From Chloroflexota bacterium (GTDB lineage Bacteria; Chloroflexota; Dehalococcoidia; UBA2979): DNA of 18,743 nucleotides. The notes beneath the pieces are model-generated. The model searched no databases, was not told the DNA's origin, and saw nothing but the letters and a program-made list of their open reading frames with translations. Numbering within the stretch: position 1 is the stretch's first letter; each line of letters starts with the position of its first letter. Location of the stretch: positions 1 to 18,743 of the forward strand of contig JAQCJS010000002.1 in assembly GCA_027592975.1 (NCBI GenBank), written 5' to 3'. A program made the position numbers and the translations under genes. This document shows positions 1 through 5,625 of this stretch, one piece after another.

Positions 1-106
1 TGTTCCCACGCACAAGGATCGCCTCGGCGGCCTAAGCAAACTGTCCGTCAAACCGGAGCAAGCCCAATCGAGTCGGGCCGCGCTCGAGCGCCGCGCTGCA
101 TTTCCA

Positions 107-472
107 GTGACTTCAGTTCCGAATCCCAGGTACTACCTCGGCGACGCTGACGACGGGAAGTGGCACTACGCTGTCGTCCTGCTTCGCACCGGAGAGCACA
201 CCTACGTTGCAGGACAAGGCGGGGTGGCCCTGTCTCCGCGGCATCCGACCCTCCAGGACGACCTTGTCTGCTGGGCGGGTGATCCTTGCACGCGTGGTGG
301 TGATCACGGCTGGACGCAGGTCAGCGACGAGCCCACGACGATGCCCAATGTCCCTTCTGAGGTGTTCGCTGAGATCGAGGCGGGCCTCGATAGGTATATC
401 GAGCGTTGGAAGCGCCGCCTATTTTTCGTGACTGACGGCGGCATCTTCCAAGACGGGAGGAAGGTCGGCTAG
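107..472 (+). CDS. Hypothetical protein, possibly the 3' end of a longer gene
   Basis: I do not recognise this 121-residue protein. It is soluble-looking, has no signal peptide or membrane segment, and is rich in Gly, Asp and Trp in its first two thirds, with two cysteines (VCWAGDPC) spaced C-x5-C. The C-terminal third is a probable amphipathic helix around EVFAEIEAGLDRYIERWKRR. The first start codon in frame is a GTG at 107 without a clear ribosome binding site, and the frame stays open leftward to base 2 of the window. The true start may therefore lie outside the window and the visible part may be a C-terminal fragment. About 40 bases after its stop lies an unrelated short open stretch (514-627). 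Confidence 0.5.
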   Translation: MTSVPNPRYYLGDADDGKWHYAVVLLRTGEHTYVAGQGGVALSPRHPTLQDDLVCWAGDPCTRGGDHGWTQVSDEPTTMPNVPSEVFAEIEAGLDRYIERWKRRLFFVTDGGIFQDGRKVG

Positions 473-513
473 ACGGGTGGGCGAGCATCACACCGGCAGC
501 CGAAGATAAGTGA

Positions 514-627
514 GGTGTAGTCGACTATCTGCATCAGCTCATCCTGCTCAAAGATCAACGGAACGCGATAGAAGACCAACTCGAAATCCTTCAAGCCATC
601 GACCGCGACGCCTTTGCGCCCCGATAG
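514..627 (+). pseudogene. Start-less helical ORF fragment
   Basis: After a TGA at 511-513 the frame runs open to a TAG at 625-627 and encodes a Leu/Ile/Gln/Glu-rich stretch (QLILLKDQRNAIEDQLEIL) that reads like the tail of a helical or coiled-coil protein. There is no ATG, GTG or TTG with a ribosome binding site inside it. It may be the C-terminal remnant of a decayed gene, or chance. The rest of the 473-692 interval shows nothing I can support. Confidence 0.25.
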
Positions 628-692
628 GCTTTCGCGGCTCGATCAGCACCACCCGAAGGTCGGGACGAAGCAACGGGAATTGAGCGGTCGCG

Positions 693-1112
693 ATGAATGA
701 GCCACGGCGCTCGGACGGTAGCTCGATGGTCGAGCGAAACGCAGCACGCCTCCGTTCGTTCCTCGCCGAGACACACGAGGAGCGCACGCGCGACGCGATC
801 CAGATCAGCAGTGGCGGAGATTTCGGGATCGTGGTGCTGGTAACCCCGGAGGCCTTCGAGATCAGACTGCCGACAACGGAATGGGCCGGCGGGGCCTATG
901 AGCCCACCGAGTCAAGCCGCTTGTGGCGACGAGTCAGCGCGGCACGAGTGGACGACGGAGCCCTCGGAGATCTGATCTCGAAAGCGCGAGCGGCGCGAAT
1001 CGCAGAGTTCAAACGCTGCCGCTATTGCGGGGAGACATTTCCACCCGAACGCCGGCATTCCGTGAACGTCTGCGACGGGTGCGCGGAAGCGCATCTCGGC
1101 GTGGTGCACTGA
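693..1112 (+). CDS. Hypothetical protein with C-terminal zinc-ribbon-like CxxC...CxxC motif
   Basis: This 139-residue protein has an N-terminal part of unknown type (about residues 1-105) and ends in a four-cysteine motif: CRYCGETFPPERR, then CDGC about 15 residues further. Two CxxC pairs at this spacing are typical of zinc ribbons and treble-clef fingers, so zinc binding is a fair inference. No signal peptide or membrane segment is present. The ATG at 693 was chosen as the first in frame; no strong ribosome binding site precedes it. It stands alone in a region of gene fragments and could be a nucleic-acid-binding accessory protein, but nothing seen fixes its role. Confidence 0.55.
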   Translation: MNEPRRSDGSSMVERNAARLRSFLAETHEERTRDAIQISSGGDFGIVVLVTPEAFEIRLPTTEWAGGAYEPTESSRLWRRVSAARVDDGALGDLISKARAARIAEFKRCRYCGETFPPERRHSVNVCDGCAEAHLGVVH

Positions 1113-1165
1113 AGTTCTGATCACGGGGGCCGCGATACCACGTCCACAGCGGGAGCGGGCGCCGC

Positions 1166-1204
1166 TCCGTAATAACCACGCTCCGTGGACCGCGCTCCAT
1201 GGAG
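1166..1204. repeat. CCGTGGAC palindromic repeat, copy 1
   Basis: TCCGTAAT (1166-1173) is followed seven bases later by a near-palindrome at 1181-1204 centred on GTGGACCGCGCTCCA. The same arrangement, with one base less between the two blocks, occurs at 3765-3802 and 4790-4827. It lies in a 468-base interval (1113-1580) without a convincing intact gene; apart from this repeat and a small membrane-tail remnant at 1408-1476, I see nothing supportable there. Confidence 0.6.
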
Positions 1205-1407
1205 TTGCGTCAGTTCTTGGCAGGCGGGTACACCGACATCCCCAGGTCGCGCAGGCGGACCGGCGAGGCGGGCGCGTGTGTCCTGCGGAATCCTGCACGC
1301 CGTCGCGGGTGGGGTAGGCGGCCGTTGACGCTCGGCCGCGCTCGGCGAGACGAAGACGGGGCCGAGCGATCGGCCCCCGCGCCACGGGAATCGGGCGAAC
1401 GGTCGGG

Positions 1408-1476
1408 CTACGAGCCGCGCCTCTTCATCCAGAAGACACCGACGGCGACCACGATCACTGCGGCCCCGATGATCAT
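1408..1476 (-). pseudogene. Possible membrane-tail remnant
   Basis: On the minus strand an ATG at 1476 opens 22 codons: a hydrophobic stretch (MIIGAAVIVVAVGVFWMK) followed by RRGS and a stop, shaped like the C-terminal anchor of a secreted membrane protein. The same frame is open upstream (EEVAPKAAEATDNTMM) but is broken by a TAA at 1477-1479 immediately before this ATG. This looks like a decayed C-terminus rather than a working gene. No ribosome binding site supports independent translation. Confidence 0.2.
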
Positions 1477-1580
1477 TTACATCATCGTGTTGTCGGTGGC
1501 TTCGGCGGCCTTCGGGGCGACCTCCTCGCCGCGTGCTCGCATTCCACGCGCGGCTCCGGCGTAGCAGGGGGCTGATCTTG

Positions 1581-2258
1581 TCAGACCGCGAGACTGTCCG
1601 GCGACAGGCTTTCCGTTACCAGAGCTCTCCGGGTCGCCCAGAACTCTGGCTGGCTTCGGATCTGCTTCCGGATCCGCGTGGCTTCGTCGCGAACCGCTTC
1701 GGGTCCCGCGCGGTAGTGAAGGATCCAGTCAATGTACGACGGGTCGTTCTCCACAACCCAGCGCACCTCGCGTGAGCGGTGCTTGCCGAATCCCATCGCC
1801 ATCGGTGCACCGCCCAGGTCGATATCAGCCGGTGCGCGAAGTTCGATGGGGCCCCACAAGCCAAGCGACGCCAGACGGGCGGCACGTTCGGAATCTCCCA
1901 AGCGCCACTTTCTCTCCCACTCGACCCACTCGCCCAGTGGGTACGTGCCAACCTTGAGCTTCCTGGGCACGTGAGTATCGCCACCATGGTCAGCGGCATA
2001 CTGCTCAAGCAGAGCGCACCCCACTTCCCAGTAGTGCGCCTCAACGAGTGCGGGAGTGCCGCATACGAAGTCGCCGTGTCGGGGGTCGGAGGAGGGAGTG
2101 GCTGCCTGGACGCTCTGCCGCCGCTGCCGCCCCCAATAACCTAGGGCGAATCCACCTGCGAGCAGCACAGCAGCGAGGCCGATCGCGGCCATCACTGAGA
2201 CGTTCTGGGCGACGTAAATTACCACTATGCCAACGATAAGGATTGCACGCCCTCTCAC
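1581..2258 (-). CDS. Membrane-anchored helicase-associated domain / ExoX-C-like fusion protein
   Basis: The 225-residue product starts with one long or two short hydrophobic segments (about residues 4-42), giving a membrane anchor. A stretch at about 75-140 follows the helicase-associated pattern: a Trp after HY, LEQYAADHGGDTHVP, then LGEWVEWERKWRLG and RAARLASLGLWGP. Near the C-terminus MGFGKHRSREVRWV, then NDPSYIDWIL, matches the short ExoX C-terminal/DUF3820-type motif (G-K-H-x-G-like, then D-P-x-Y-x-x-W). I chose the GTG at 2258 because CGGAGG lies 9 bases upstream; an open frame continues to 2351 but has no such site. Both domains are known from nucleic-acid enzymes, but no catalytic domain is present here. 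A DNA- or RNA-binding membrane protein is inference. Confidence 0.6.
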   Translation of the reverse strand: MRGRAILIVGIVVIYVAQNVSVMAAIGLAAVLLAGGFALGYWGRQRRQSVQAATPSSDPRHGDFVCGTPALVEAHYWEVGCALLEQYAADHGGDTHVPRKLKVGTYPLGEWVEWERKWRLGDSERAARLASLGLWGPIELRAPADIDLGGAPMAMGFGKHRSREVRWVVENDPSYIDWILHYRAGPEAVRDEATRIRKQIRSQPEFWATRRALVTESLSPDSLAV

Positions 2259-2327
2259 GTTTGGGTGCCTCCGAGTTATGAGTTTACGGGTCTGGCCGCC
2301 GAAACATGGTTTCTTCGGACGAGAAGG

Positions 2328-2360
2328 AGCCCGCCCCGGTTTCCCAGACACCTAGACTGT
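2328..2360 (+). repeat. Probable left terminus of a truncated IS3-type element
   Basis: CCCGCCCCGGTTT (from 2330), upstream of the truncated transposase gene, resembles the terminal repeat CCGCCCCGGGTTT of the intact IS at 8758. No matching right end is found nearby, in line with a broken element. Confidence 0.35.
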
Positions 2361-2391
2361 GGCGATTCGGTCGCCCAGGGAGGAGTCCGAG

Positions 2392-2664
2392 ATGGCTACG
2401 AGGTACCCAGCCGAGTTCCGGCACCGCGCGGTCGAGCTGGCGCGGCTGCGCGAGAAACCGATCCTGCGCATTTCCCAAGACCTCGGGATTCCCGACGCGA
2501 CGCTGCACGGCTGGCTCAAACAGGCGGACATCGACGAAGGCCATGGAGACGGCCTGACCAGAAAGCGTTCGTCATCGCCTACGTCTACCGGCCACCTCGT
2601 GGCGCGCCGCGGGCTATCCTCGCGCGGTCGTCGGATCGTACCCCCAGCGACAGGAGGAGGTTGA
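2392..2664 (+). pseudogene. Truncated IS3-type transposase OrfA
   Basis: The ATG at 2392 follows GGAGTCCGAG and opens MATRYPAEFRHRAVELARL, then ILRISQDLGIPDATLHGWL and KQADIDEGHGDGLT. This is the N-terminal helix-turn-helix of IS3-family OrfA proteins. Similarity stops at about residue 56 (base 2560), where family members continue into a Glu/Arg-rich leucine zipper. The remaining open codons to 2664 are Arg/Ser-rich and unrelated. No OrfB follows; instead a hydrolase gene begins at 2667. It differs in sequence from the OrfA of the intact element at 9676-9996, so it comes from a different IS. It is a relic of an earlier insertion and cannot encode an active transposase. Confidence 0.65.
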
Positions 2665-2666
2665 GG

Positions 2667-3509
2667 ATGGACGCACTGGTCGCACGCCTGAACGCGCTCA
2701 GCGAGGACGTGCCGTTCCACGTCGGCTGGGCCGTCGAGGACCTCCGCACCGGCTGGCAAGCTTCACGCAACGCGGACGTCGTGCAGCCGTCCGCGAGCAT
2801 CCGCAAGGTCGCCATCCTCATGGCCGCGCTCCGCGAGGTGCACGCGGGCCGCATCGACCTCGACGAGCGCGTCCCCGTGGACACCTCGCTCGACACGACC
2901 TCGGGGTGCCTCCAGTGGTTCTCGGAGGGCCTCGAGCTTCGCATCCGCGACCTGGTCCTGATGATGATCATCGTCTCGGACAACGTCGCCACCGGGCGCA
3001 TCAGCGGGCTCGTCGGCCTCGACAAGGTGCAGGCGCTCTGCGACGAACTCGGGATGACCGGCACTGCCCACCGCCGAGGTACTCCGGACTATTCCCTGAC
3101 CCGAGACCACGGACCCGGGGTCTCGAACGACACCTGCCCGGAGGACCAGCGCCTCCTCCTGCGTGCGATCGTCGACGGTGCACGCGACGAGGGCGCCGCC
3201 GCCCGCCTCGGCGTGACGCCCGCCCTCTGCGAGTTCGCGCTCGACATCCTGTCGAAGCAGCGACTGCGGAACCGCATCCCTCGCCACCTGCCGGAGAAGA
3301 CGCGAGTCGCTAACAAGACTGGCTCGCTTGGCGGCTACCTCAACGACGTCGGCGTGGTTTACGCCGATGGCGAACCGCGCTTCATCGTCACGTACCAGAC
3401 CGCCCGGGTCCCCGTGACGATGCCGGACGGCGCAGCCGGACATGCGATCGCTGACTCCCTCGCCGCAACGATCGTGCGCGAGGTATGGGACGCGCTCGTG
3501 GGGACGTAG
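2667..3509 (+). CDS. Serine hydrolase of the class A beta-lactamase fold
   Basis: The 280-residue protein has the three active-site signatures in order: SxxK as S44-I-R-K47, SDN at 104-106 and KTG at 217-219 (NKTGSLGGY). These place it in the penicillin-recognising serine hydrolases. Two things differ from a working class A beta-lactamase. There is no N-terminal signal peptide, so the enzyme looks cytoplasmic, and I see no E-x-x-L-N motif in the expected omega-loop stretch (about 135-155), which normally supplies the deacylating Glu166. A peptidase or esterase role is as likely as antibiotic hydrolysis. The ATG at 2667 is preceded by AGGAGGAGG with good spacing; a longer in-frame reading from 2265 runs through the transposase relic and is rejected. 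Length fits the family without its signal peptide. Confidence 0.75.
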   Translation: MDALVARLNALSEDVPFHVGWAVEDLRTGWQASRNADVVQPSASIRKVAILMAALREVHAGRIDLDERVPVDTSLDTTSGCLQWFSEGLELRIRDLVLMMIIVSDNVATGRISGLVGLDKVQALCDELGMTGTAHRRGTPDYSLTRDHGPGVSNDTCPEDQRLLLRAIVDGARDEGAAARLGVTPALCEFALDILSKQRLRNRIPRHLPEKTRVANKTGSLGGYLNDVGVVYADGEPRFIVTYQTARVPVTMPDGAAGHAIADSLAATIVREVWDALVGT

Positions 3510-3555
3510 CCGGAGTGCCAGACCCCACGCGGTTCCGCGCCACTCCCGATCTTGA

Positions 3556-3771
3556 GGGCCGGGGCGCGTAGGCGGCTCCGGGAGCCTCCTGCAAGGGTTC
3601 CCGCCGAAGCCCGCGGGGATGCATTGGCGGACGTACCACCGTCTCCGTAAGGCCGAGGCGAGGGCGAGGGACGGCTCTTTCGAGACGGTCTTGGCGACCC
3701 CGATCGGCTTCGTGGGCGCCATATCTCGTTGGTGCGCGTGGAGCCAGGCGTCTGCGCGCCCTGTTCCGTAA
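3556..3771 (+). pseudogene. Start-less gene remnant with KPxGMHWRTYxRL motif
   Basis: After a TGA at 3553 the frame is open to a TAA at 3769 and reads GSLLQGFPPKPAGMHWRTYH, then RLRKAEARARDGSFE. From memory, a PPKPKGMHWRTYERL-type segment is a conserved tail of a multicopy family of hypothetical proteins; I cannot name the family. There is no usable start codon with a ribosome binding site, and the frame ends inside the 124-bp repeat at 3759. This is probably a C-terminal fragment left by recombination. Confidence 0.35.
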
Positions 3772-3882
3772 TGGCTCGTTCTGTGGACCGCGCTCCACGG
3801 AAACTGGCTCCGGAAGGTCCGGTCGGTCCGGATTCCTATCTGGGGAGTGGTGCCCTCGTGAAGATTCGAACTTCCGACCAGC
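3759..3882. repeat. 124-bp direct repeat, left copy
   Basis: It matches 4784-4907 at 105 of 124 positions without gaps, offset by exactly 1025 bases. It contains a near-palindrome at 3779-3802 (copy 2 of the CCGTGGAC element) and ends with the 3' part of a tRNA-Arg gene. The two repeats flank the methyltransferase gene. Confidence 0.85.
3848..3882 (-). pseudogene. tRNA-Arg 3' fragment (CCA end, acceptor strand, T arm)
   Basis: On the minus strand this stretch equals the last 35 bases of the tRNA-Arg at 4873-4948 with a single mismatch (34/35): end of the anticodon arm, variable loop, T arm, 3' acceptor strand and encoded CCA. The sequence then diverges, so D arm and anticodon are absent and no tRNA can be made. 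Such 3' tRNA fragments are the usual trace of integration at a tRNA gene. Confidence 0.8.
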
Positions 3883-3917
3883 CAAGCCAGATCGGTCGGA
3901 TGCAACATAAGATCGCC

Positions 3918-3935
3918 CGAAGCCAGAAGGCTTCG
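3918..3935 (+). promoter_or_regulatory. Hairpin abutting the ribosome binding site of the methyltransferase
   Basis: CGAAGCC and GGCTTCG form a perfect 7-bp stem around the tetraloop AGAA. The ribosome binding site (AAGGAG, 3936-3941) begins directly after the stem, so the structure could influence translation. Its regulation is inference. Confidence 0.35.
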
Positions 3936-3949
3936 AAGGAGACAATTGA

Positions 3950-4756
3950 ATGACGACATCTGGCTTTCAGGTGAGCGGCAGTGCCCCGGAGAACTACCAG
4001 CAATTTAACGCGGTCATCATGGCTCCGTTTGTGGACGCGGTACTCGATCGAGCGCAGCTCGGCGTCGGCGACAGCGTTCTGGACATCGCGTGCGGTACGG
4101 GTCTCGTGACGAGGCGCGCTGCGGAGATGGTGGGGGTTAGCGGCTCAATCATCGGCCTGGACGTGAACCCGGGCATGCTCGCGACCGCACGGTCTCTCGG
4201 TAGCCCTGCAGCCGCGACCGTTGAGTGGAGCGAGGCGTCCGCGCTCGACCTCCCGTTTGAGGACGGACGATTCTCGGTAGTGGTGTGCCAGCAGGGCGTG
4301 CAGTTCTTCCCCGACCTCGGGCGTGCCGCCGTCGAGATGGCGCGTGTTACTGCGCCGGGTGGCCGCATCGCCGTGACGTTCTGGGCACCCCTGGATCACC
4401 AGACCTACATGCGTGCGCAGGCGGATGGGCTTCGTGAAGCCATCGGTGAGGCGACCGCGCCACTTGCCGGCGCCTTTCGCCTGACCCCAGATGCGATGAG
4501 CGCCGCGTTCACGGCAGCTGGCTTGAACGACGTGGTGGTCGAGGAGGTTGTTCCGACGGTGTCGCTGCCGCCCCTGGATCCATTTGCCGCGCACCAGGTG
4601 TCCACGCTCCCGGTTGCTCCCGCGTTCGCTGCGCTCAGCGACGCTCAGCGTCGCGCGTATGTCGAAGGGATGGAGCGCACCCTCGCGATGTATCGAACCG
4701 CAGAGGGCCGCTATGAGTGCCCTATTGCATCGTGGCTCGTGACGGCGCGGAAGTGA
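3950..4756 (+). CDS. Class I SAM-dependent methyltransferase (UbiE-like fold)
   Basis: The 268-residue protein carries the SAM-binding motif I VLDIACGTGLVTRRA at 43-57, a motif II acidic residue at D71 (IIGLDVNPGML) and the post-motif ALDLPFEDGRFSVVVCQQGV, followed by the RVTAPGGRIAVTFW strand typical of UbiE/Methyltransf_11 enzymes. The C-terminal 100 residues, which would define the acceptor, do not point to a known substrate; small molecules are usual for this group. The ATG at 3950 has AAGGAG at 3936-3941. The gene stands alone, flanked by two 124-bp repeats that include tRNA-Arg 3' sequence, which suggests that it arrived as or within a small mobile or duplicated segment. It is not next to any ubiquinone or menaquinone gene, so the name ubiE is not supported. 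Confidence 0.8.
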   Translation: MTTSGFQVSGSAPENYQQFNAVIMAPFVDAVLDRAQLGVGDSVLDIACGTGLVTRRAAEMVGVSGSIIGLDVNPGMLATARSLGSPAAATVEWSEASALDLPFEDGRFSVVVCQQGVQFFPDLGRAAVEMARVTAPGGRIAVTFWAPLDHQTYMRAQADGLREAIGEATAPLAGAFRLTPDAMSAAFTAAGLNDVVVEEVVPTVSLPPLDPFAAHQVSTLPVAPAFAALSDAQRRAYVEGMERTLAMYRTAEGRYECPIASWLVTARK

Positions 4757-4783
4757 TGCAGTCAGGCACCGACGCGTGCCCGA

Positions 4784-4907
4784 CCCTGTTCCGTAATGGC
4801 CCGTTCCGTGGACCGCGGTCCACGGAAGTCGGCTCGAGAGGCCGGGATCGGCCCGGATTCGTATCTGGAGTGTGGTGCCCTCGGGAAGATTCGAACTTCC
4901 GACCAGC
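4784..4907. repeat. 124-bp direct repeat, right copy
   Basis: This is the partner of 3759-3882 (105/124 identical). Differences cluster in the middle (about 4824-4853), while the tRNA-derived part is almost unchanged. It includes the perfect palindrome at 4804-4827 and continues rightward into the whole tRNA-Arg gene, so this copy is the tRNA-linked one. Confidence 0.85.
4804..4827. repeat. Perfect 24-bp palindrome, CCGTGGAC element copy 3
   Basis: The sequence equals its own reverse complement across all 24 bases; its core is CCGTGGACCGCGGTCCACGG. It lies 45 bases beyond the 3' end of the tRNA on the minus strand. It could act as a hairpin or cruciform, but no T run follows on either strand, so a standard intrinsic terminator is not supported. 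Confidence 0.8.
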
Positions 4908-4948
4908 GGATTAGAAGGCCGCTGCTCTATCCCCTGAGCTACGAGGGC
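4873..4948 (-). tRNA. tRNA-Arg (anticodon TCT)
   Basis: The cloverleaf reads: acceptor GCCCTCG pairing perfectly with CGAGGGC, D stem GCTC/GAGC, anticodon loop CTTCTAA (anticodon TCT, reading AGA), T stem GGAAG/CTTCC with loop TTCGAAT, discriminator A and an encoded CCA. Total length is 76. The only flaw is C31 opposite U39 at the bottom of the anticodon stem; the other four pairs are G-C. AGA is expected to be rare in such a GC-rich genome. A duplicated copy of its 3' 35 bases lies at 3848-3882. Confidence 0.93.
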
Positions 4949-4956
4949 GTCCGTCC

Positions 4957-4962
4957 AGTCTA
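4957..4962 (-). promoter_or_regulatory. Probable -10 box of the tRNA-Arg gene
   Basis: TAGACT on the minus strand ends 8 bases before the mature tRNA 5' end. It fits the TANNNT pattern seen at other starts in this window. I see no good -35 box. Confidence 0.4.
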
Positions 4963-5070
4963 CTCGGGCAGCCAGTGGCCGCGACCCGCTCCGGGCCATG
5001 GCTCTCATGGGCTGCCAGCGCAACTTCCCCGTCGCGCCCACTGACTGCGAATGCTCCGCGCGTCGCAAGT

Positions 5071-5090
5071 CCGTGGACTGCCGTGGACTG
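5071..5090. repeat. Two tandem CCGTGGACTG units
   Basis: CCGTGGACTG occurs twice in direct tandem, sharing the CCGTGGAC word with the palindromes at 1181, 3779 and 4804. It lies between the tRNA-Arg promoter side and the end of the minus-strand gene at 5113. No other feature is evident in 4963-5112. Confidence 0.55.
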
Positions 5091-5112
5091 GGCCAACATG
5101 GCCCACCGCGAT

Positions 5113-5478
5113 CTAGCGGCGACGGATGCGATGGGCTCCGCTCCGGTCTAGCTCCAGGAGCCCGGCCTTCTCGAGGAGCGCCGCGACGTAGCTGGCTGTC
5201 GAGCGTTTGAGCGATGGTTTGAGCAGCGCCTCCAGCGTTCCCCCTTCGCTCGATGACGAGTGCATCGCCCCGACGGGGATCCAACGATCGCTCGGAACGG
5301 CCGCGACCACCTCGTCGAGAAGCTTCCACGGGATGCGCGTCGGTGTTCGCTTGGGGCCGAACAGGAGAACGACCGCGTCGGCGGTGATCTGTGCAACCTC
5401 AAAGGCGCTCCTGCCGCTTGGCGTGGGAATCCGCGCCCCAGGCTGAACAGACCGCGAGATGGCTTCTTGAGTGCTCAC
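5113..5478 (-). CDS. Hypothetical protein, divergent from the DUF262 gene
   Basis: The 121-residue product begins GTG at 5478 with GGAGG five bases upstream. It contains SGRSAFEVAQITADAVVLLF, then TRIPWKLLDEVVAAV, RWIPVGAMHSSSSEGGTLEA and RSTASYVAALLEKAGLLELD. The last part looks like a compact helical, winged-helix-like end. I recall comparable short proteins and domains near restriction or HNH genes, but I cannot name the family. There is no membrane segment or cysteine. It is transcribed away from the DUF262 gene with about 150 bases between the two starts, so a shared regulatory region is possible. Regulator or partner of the neighbouring nuclease is a guess. Confidence 0.55.
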   Translation of the reverse strand: MSTQEAISRSVQPGARIPTPSGRSAFEVAQITADAVVLLFGPKRTPTRIPWKLLDEVVAAVPSDRWIPVGAMHSSSSEGGTLEALLKPSLKRSTASYVAALLEKAGLLELDRSGAHRIRRR

Positions 5479-5625
5479 GCTATCCTCCGCCTGACACTTT
5501 GACGCGCCGTCGATGCGGTAGCCCTCGCCGAGGCAGTCGGGTTTCCATGCGATGGCGATGTAATATCACGGCGCCGGCTCGAGCTGGTGCGAGACCGGAG
5601 CGGTCGCCCCAAAGCAGGAGTTCAG

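Noticed and set aside
1199..1564. A 121-codon plus-strand frame with a hydrophobic stretch
   Set aside because: Most of it is Arg/Pro/Gly-rich, its start overlaps the palindromic repeat, and the hydrophobic part is better explained by the minus-strand membrane tail at 1408-1476.
2265..2666. In-frame upstream extension of the serine hydrolase
   Set aside because: It overlaps the transposase relic in another frame, encodes an Arg/Pro-rich shadow, and lacks a ribosome binding site. The ATG at 2667 has AGGAGGAGG.
2763..3959. A 398-codon minus-strand frame opposite the serine hydrolase
   Set aside because: The plus strand carries SxxK, SDN and KTG in order. The minus frame is low-complexity and also reads through the tRNA fragment.
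4804..4827. Palindrome after the tRNA as an intrinsic terminator
   Set aside because: No T run follows on either strand, and the copy at 1181 shows the same structure without a clear gene end beside it.
4145..5329. A 394-codon open frame on the minus strand across the methyltransferase, repeat and tRNA
   Set aside because: It is antisense to the methyltransferase and reads through the tRNA-Arg gene (giving the familiar false peptide GIEQRPSNPLVGSSNLPEGT). It reflects GC-rich open antisense frames only.
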